This document shows positions 54,050 through 64,000 of a stretch of 64,000 nucleotides of DNA, in pieces. The notes under the pieces were generated by a model. The model had not been told where the DNA came from, ran no database searches, and worked only from the letters and a program-made list of their open reading frames with translations. The stretch spans positions 25,518,452 through 25,582,451 of the forward strand of contig OX104124.1 of NCBI GenBank assembly GCA_944474755.1, given 5' to 3'. The DNA comes from Limnoperna fortunei (Eukaryota; Mollusca; Bivalvia; Mytilida; Modiolidae). The number at the start of each line of letters is the position of its first letter. Position 1 is the stretch's first letter. Position numbers and translations under genes: made by a program.

Positions 54050-54960
54050 TTGTATAATACTATGTTGTTTAGGTTTTATTAAAACAATACAAAATAAAAT
54101 GTCATCAAAGATAATCTTATCATTTTCTGTTTTTTATATTAAAATTGATGATTTTTGCCATTTTGTCCTCAAAATCTTGAAAATTATTAGAACTAGAGCA
54201 TTCCTAAGTTGTTCGACGACCCCTTTTTGTAGGAGTTATTGCCCATAATTGTAAAAAATATATGATTTGTGCCATTTTTTCCTAAAAATGTCGAAATTAT
54301 AAGAACAAGAGAAAAAGTAAGCATTGCCTAATTGTTCAACTATATGATAGCTACAAAAATGACTTAGGGTCAAGATTGTCTGATGAACTGTTTAGGAGTT
54401 ATTCTCCTTTAACACTTTTTTTATGAATTTAATTGATTATAAAAAAAATCTTCTCCTCTGAAACCATTGAAACTACTGCTTTGAAACATTGCACACATCA
54501 TCTTTAAGTTGTCTTGTACAAATATTGTGTGAATCATGACTGCTGACCACCAATATGGCTACCTTGGCTGAAAATAGAAAGGGGTGAGGTCAAGATAGTT
54601 TTTGGCTGCTAGTTAAAAATGTATAACAGATACAGAAAATTTGAAGTGAACCTCCCTCCTAAGCATCAAAAGCTCTACAGGACTCTCTATTTTTCTATTT
54701 TTCCAGCAACTTGAAAACCATAAGAGCTAGAGAAAATCTTTTTCATACAAAATTATTCAGATCATCAAGATCTGCAAAATGATTATTGATGAAGATGTGT
54801 TATTTCCTTTAAAAGGTCAAAATTAATAATAATTGCAGAAGTGTTGGACAATTCCTTATAGGAAAAGCTGGACAAAAAAGAATTGCATAGTTGTTCAATT
54901 GGTTTCACATTCAGGTAAGCGATACAGGCTCCTGTTAGCCTCTAGTTTTCAGTGTAATTG
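54050..54960. repeat. Interspersed repeat, same superfamily as 35707
   Basis: Contains 'aggagttattgcccataatt', 'ctcctctgaaaccattgaaa', 'ccaatatggctaccttggct' and ends 'aggtaagcgatacaggctcc'. These phrases match the style and order of the intron 7 repeats. Confidence 0.55.
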
Positions 54961-56280
54961 TCTTGAACCCCCTTAAATAGGATTTTAACTTGATGCAATT
55001 GAAAAGAACACATGTTTTGCATGACCTTAAAATTTTACTTCTTAAAACATTAGCAATCAATCTTTACAAATTAACAAACTAAAAAGAAAAGCTATTTAGA
55101 TATTCGAAAAAAATAAGTAAGGTCAAATTCTAGGTAATAATGATGTTCATCTTGACCTTTTTCATATGTAAATGAAATCTGTTTCACTACATAGACAAAT
55201 GAAAGAAAAAATATATTTTTTTAAAATAAAAAGGTCATTAAATAGAACTTTGGGGAACTTAAATTACCTTGACCATAGACCTTTTAATTTATTCATATAC
55301 TGCTCATGAAAAAAAGCATTACAATAAACCATACAAGGAAAATGACACTTTTTAAAATCAACATTGTCCTTAACTTCTTAGTCTGACCTTGATCATGCTG
55401 AATGAACACATTGAAGATCTGATATGGATATCTGTGAAATATGACCATTTCGTGTTAATTTCATAATTCCATGGGAGATAACTCTTATATAGGCTGTTTC
55501 AAAATATATGACATTTTAAGAACTAAAGGGTTCTTCCTTTTAATATAGTTTTCAATCATCCAAGGGTAATAACTCTTATAAATTCTCAATGAAAATAAAT
55601 GACAATTCAACACCTTAACAAGATCTATATTTTGTTAAGGTTTCAGCTTTCTATTTCATATGGTTAAGGAGATCTGCACACAACAAATATTATAAATTGA
55701 TTTTTACCTTTGACTTTGTGACCTTTTTCAACGGCAAGGTCAATTATGACCATCAGTGAAATCCCCAAGTTTCTATCATATCTGGATCGTGAGTTACAAA
55801 GTTACACTATCAACTCGGAATAAATAAGAAGTAACTACTATTATAAGGTGACAATTTTTTAAAGTAACATAACAATGTTACGGTAATTCCTATAAGAAGA
55901 AGAGTCTTTTAATGCGATATTTAACTGTGTGGCACAATACATTACTGGACATGTTGGAACAACTTTCAGTCCGAAATAATTTACGGTTTTAAAGTTTATT
56001 GAACCTGGGACTAGTATTACTATTTGATTTATAGGTTCCTGTTTGAACCAAAGGTTTTTCTGTGCCCAGAGAGATAACTCCATAAAGACAAAATGTTCGA
56101 TATGCCAGGATTAACTGCGAAAGCGTAATGTATAATACATCCATGGTACAAAATGTCTTTACGACATGTAACGAAACAAAGTTTTAGTGTGAAATGAAAC
56201 ATTTGTCTTATGTTATCATATGAACAGTATTTTAGACGTAAGGTATAGCTGTAGAGTAACTTTATAAAAACCAAAAAGCT
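54961..56280. other. Intergenic, nothing recognised
   Basis: AT-rich DNA. A segment near 55990-56040 (acctgggactag ... tttataggttc) recurs in diverged form near 5432-5462, so a dispersed repeat is present. Confidence 0.4.
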
Positions 56281-56286
56281 GGGTAC

Positions 56287-56470
56287 GATCGACTATTATC
56301 AAGGAAGGAAAATGGTCTCTGAGGTTGTAGGTTTTACTTTGTAAGTGTTCACGGTGTTCAATAAAAAAAACAGACACACTCCGACTATTATCAAGGTAGG
56401 AAAATGGTCTCTGAGGTTGTAGGTTTACTTTGTAAGTGTTCACGGTGTTCAATCAAAAAAAAAACAGACG
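56287..56470. repeat. Direct tandem duplication, ~100 bp, two copies
   Basis: Copies of cgactattatcaagg, aggaaaatggtctctgaggt, tgtaggttt, actttgtaagtgttcacggt and gttcaat lie at about 56287-56370 and 56381-56452. Each is followed by an A-run and cagac. Confidence 0.85.
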
Positions 56471-57055
56471 GACTCAAATAAACTGTTTGTATATTTAATT
56501 TCTAACAGACCTTGAATAAGTTTAGTTACAAAACAATTTTGCGATGACAGGTGCAATTTCGACAAATATATTATTCATTTAAGTCCATCATATTTACAAT
56601 GTCTTCTTAAAATTAATAATGATGAATAGTGTTACTATTTAATCATCACAAAAATCTTGTTGGATCATTAATTCAGTTCAGCCCATAAAAGCAATCGTTG
56701 ACTTCAAAAAAATGCAAGTAAAGTGAAAGGGAAAAGAAAATTAAATGTAAAGCAACTTTATTTTTATATTCAGCACAGTGATGAGAGTTTTAGGTACTAA
56801 CATGTTTTTTTTTCAGGTAAAAATTGACGAACATGAAACAGATTACAACCACTTATACATCTCTTATGGTTAAAATAATGTCTTGAATACTAACTAAATA
56901 TTAATAAATTGGAAATATTCTTTCAGAACACGTCGAACATCGTAATTAATACCCATCCGTTTTACACACACACACACACCGCCAATGCACAAGTACTAAG
57001 TTACAACTAAAGCAAATTTAGTGTATCAGATAAAATTTCATACCCCAAAATCATT

Positions 57056-57141
57056 ATCCTCCCAAGGTAGGGGTTCTGAGTCCGCGTTCGCTCACGATGA
57101 TGGAGCGAACAGGGGACTCAGTACCCCTGACTGGGGAGGAT
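57056..57141. repeat. GC-rich hairpin, ~38-bp arms
   Basis: Left arm 57056-57093 (atcctccc ... aggggt ... gagtcc ... gttcgctc) pairs with right arm 57102-57141 (ggagcgaac ... ggactc ... acccct ... ggggaggat) around an 8-base loop. It is far richer in GC than its surroundings. It lies about 570 bp upstream of the oxidase start codon. It could be a foldback element, a structured RNA or a regulatory hairpin. Confidence 0.75.
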
Positions 57142-57712
57142 GCCTGAAATAAAAATGAAGTTTTGTACCATAATTGTAACGTTTATATTAAGAAAACATT
57201 ACTTTGTTTTACATGTATATGACTGCATATACATATAACATTTGCAAATTGATGTTCCATACTGTAATTAACTAGAGCGCCAAATAAATAATTAATGGTA
57301 AAAAGTCGATAATGCCAAAGATCGCGACTTATACGATAAGCACGGCATTACTTAATTGATAATAACTATGGGGTAACATATGGGTGAGGAGATATAACAT
57401 TTGGTATTTGCAGAATTATTAAGCGTTTTCTGTTGCTTATTACTATTTCTCATTTAATATAGCATTTTTGTAACTTTCTTATTTCATTTTGGGGAAATCA
57501 AACCGATTGATATCACCAAGGTCTGTTACTTAAAGCCTTAGTCAGAGTTTTCTCTAAAATTATTTTTTAAAATTAATGTCATCGTTATTTATTATTATGT
57601 ACAGTAATAGTTTGTTTTAAATTTCGAAGTATCAGTTATAATTCTTTTGTGTATGATTGTTGTTGAGACATTGTCAGCTTATCAAATTTAAGGTACAGTT
57701 CGCTCTTGAAGA

Positions 57713-62526
<4,814 letters not shown>

Positions 62527-62640
62527 AAAGATATTTATGTAAGCATGACTTGTAGAATATATGGCAAATATATTTGCCAAAGATTTGTTGCAAAGATTAA
62601 TGACTGGTACATTTATTCTTGATTTTCGAATGACGAGACA

Positions 62641-62646
62641 AATAAA
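62641..62646 (+). promoter_or_regulatory. Poly(A) signal AATAAA for the oxidase gene
   Basis: A canonical hexamer 115 bases after the stop codon, giving a short 3' untranslated region. Confidence 0.7.
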
Positions 62647-62659
62647 GTATACCATGATA

Positions 62660-64000
62660 AACAAATTAATGTTCGTACACATATATTGTATGTTTATTGA
62701 CCTATCGTACACAAGCATGTTTTTGCGTGTTTTTTTTTAAATAATTAAAAAAAATATCTGAATATTTTTCTATTTATCTTATAAAGATGTTGCTTAACCC
62801 CCAATTCGCTAAATCAATTATCGTTTTTCACTATTTATTTTAATCCTCTTGTCAACTTTTCTACGAAAGTTACAGAAAGTACTGTTAACACTGACTCGTT
62901 TTCTCGCGAAAACTATCTTTTTGTGAAATTTAAAAATTATATATATAATTTCGTACGTTATCTAAAGTCGATGCAAACTACACATTGGGGTGATACAAAA
63001 TTCGAACAATTGTTTTTGACATACATACAGTCAGGGTATATGGAGAAAAGTGATACTTTTTAATAAGCCAGAAACTCGGTAAATAATTTCGTAAATAATT
63101 GCCGTCACATCGAAACTATGTATGAATAAAATAAAGAACAAGTGGACACAGACAATATTAATAAAACTAAATAGGTAACCACATAAGAAGAAGTATGCTG
63201 GTGAAAAAGGATTTTTCGTTTTTATGAAACGGAATGTTTAATACATTTAATACATTTAAACAAATCCTTATTTTGTGTACATTTTCTGTATATAATTAAC
63301 GTATATGTCTCTGATATTAGCACTAATAACCACTATATGTGTGTTAGATTTGTGTTTGCTTACTCTTTCTTGAGCTCTTTCCCTTTAGACTATTCGTCAA
63401 TGAAAAAAGCTCATATATGCAAAATATAGCTTCGTTTATAACCAAAATAAAAAAAATAATAATAATACTTTATTCCGAAAGCAATACAGCTTTTAGGATT
63501 CAATACACAATATATATATATATATGTATAGGATGAGTAATTTTTCATACAGTTCGAGTAAGTAAGTTATATACAGATTGTTCTTAGTTTGTTTCAAAAA
63601 ACCATATAATATAACTGTCATGTAGAATCTGCAGCATCAGATGTATAGTTTTTATGCCAAATATTTATATACATTAACGAATTAAAACAACAGTTTTTTA
63701 TACTGTTACTATGCCCGCACTATGTCCTGAATCCTCAGTATATATATAAAAAATCAACAAGTACAATACGGTCCAGAAAATTAAAGGATAAATAATGTAG
63801 GCCTAAAACTACATGATCAGGAATCAAAATCGGGAACACCTTGATTATAAATTTATAATTAACCCTTTTTTAGGGTTGATAAATTGTGGTATTAACCGGA
63901 AACAAGTAACCAATTATTTTATTTAAGGATTAACTACAAAACATATTTTCTCCATCGAGTTATAACAAAATTTCCGTTGTGCACATTTAATATAATCCGC
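62660..64000. other. Intergenic, nothing recognised
   Basis: AT-rich DNA with a TA microsatellite near 63510-63526. I see no coding exon. Confidence 0.5.

Overview
The window looks like nuclear DNA of an invertebrate, most likely a mollusc and probably a bivalve. It is AT-rich, its genes are split by spliceosomal introns, it has very many tacatgtaca-type palindromes, and it carries tRNA-derived SINEs and 'ctcctctgaaac ... gggagttat' interspersed repeats of a kind I associate with bivalve and gastropod genomes. The taxon is inferred; no species can be named. Nothing prokaryotic is present.

Layout. Bases 1-11534 hold no gene I can recognise, only small hairpin/MITE-like elements and two tandem arrays. 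Bases 11535-49697 hold one complete plus-strand gene, rebuilt from 13 coding exons with consistent GT-AG sites and phases. It encodes a 627-residue major-facilitator transporter of the SLC18B1 (vesicular amine/polyamine) type. Its introns are loaded with different minisatellites, SINEs and DNA transposons. Intron 1 holds an apparently intact 6259-bp Mutator-like element (14455-20713). That element has terminal inverted repeats (TIRs), a perfect 9-bp target duplication and a two-exon minus-strand gene joining an OTU-like cysteine-protease domain to a MULE transposase. A LINE fragment sits inside the transposase intron. Bases 49698-57712 are transporter 3' region and intergenic DNA with a Harbinger-like MITE and further repeats. 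Bases 57713-62526 hold a second plus-strand gene of four exons encoding a 616-residue FAD-dependent lactone-oxidase-type protein (gulonolactone/arabinonolactone oxidase family), with a poly(A) signal at 62641. Bases 62527-64000 show no gene.

The most unusual structures are three. First, an array of about 54 copies of a roughly 59-bp unit, each copied from the last coding codons of transporter exon 10 plus its own splice donor, with an internal 1178-bp higher-order duplication. Second, the young OTU-MULE transposon with a nested antisense LINE in its intron. Third, a series of long perfect or near-perfect hairpins (42253-42655, 57056-57141, 39654-39810 with a second copy at 60952-61114, 7503-7662).

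The two host genes show no functional link. The transporter carries acidic dileucine motifs in both tails, which fits a vesicular or lysosomal location. The oxidase has Tyr where animal gulonolactone oxidases have the FAD-linking His, so its flavin is probably bound non-covalently.
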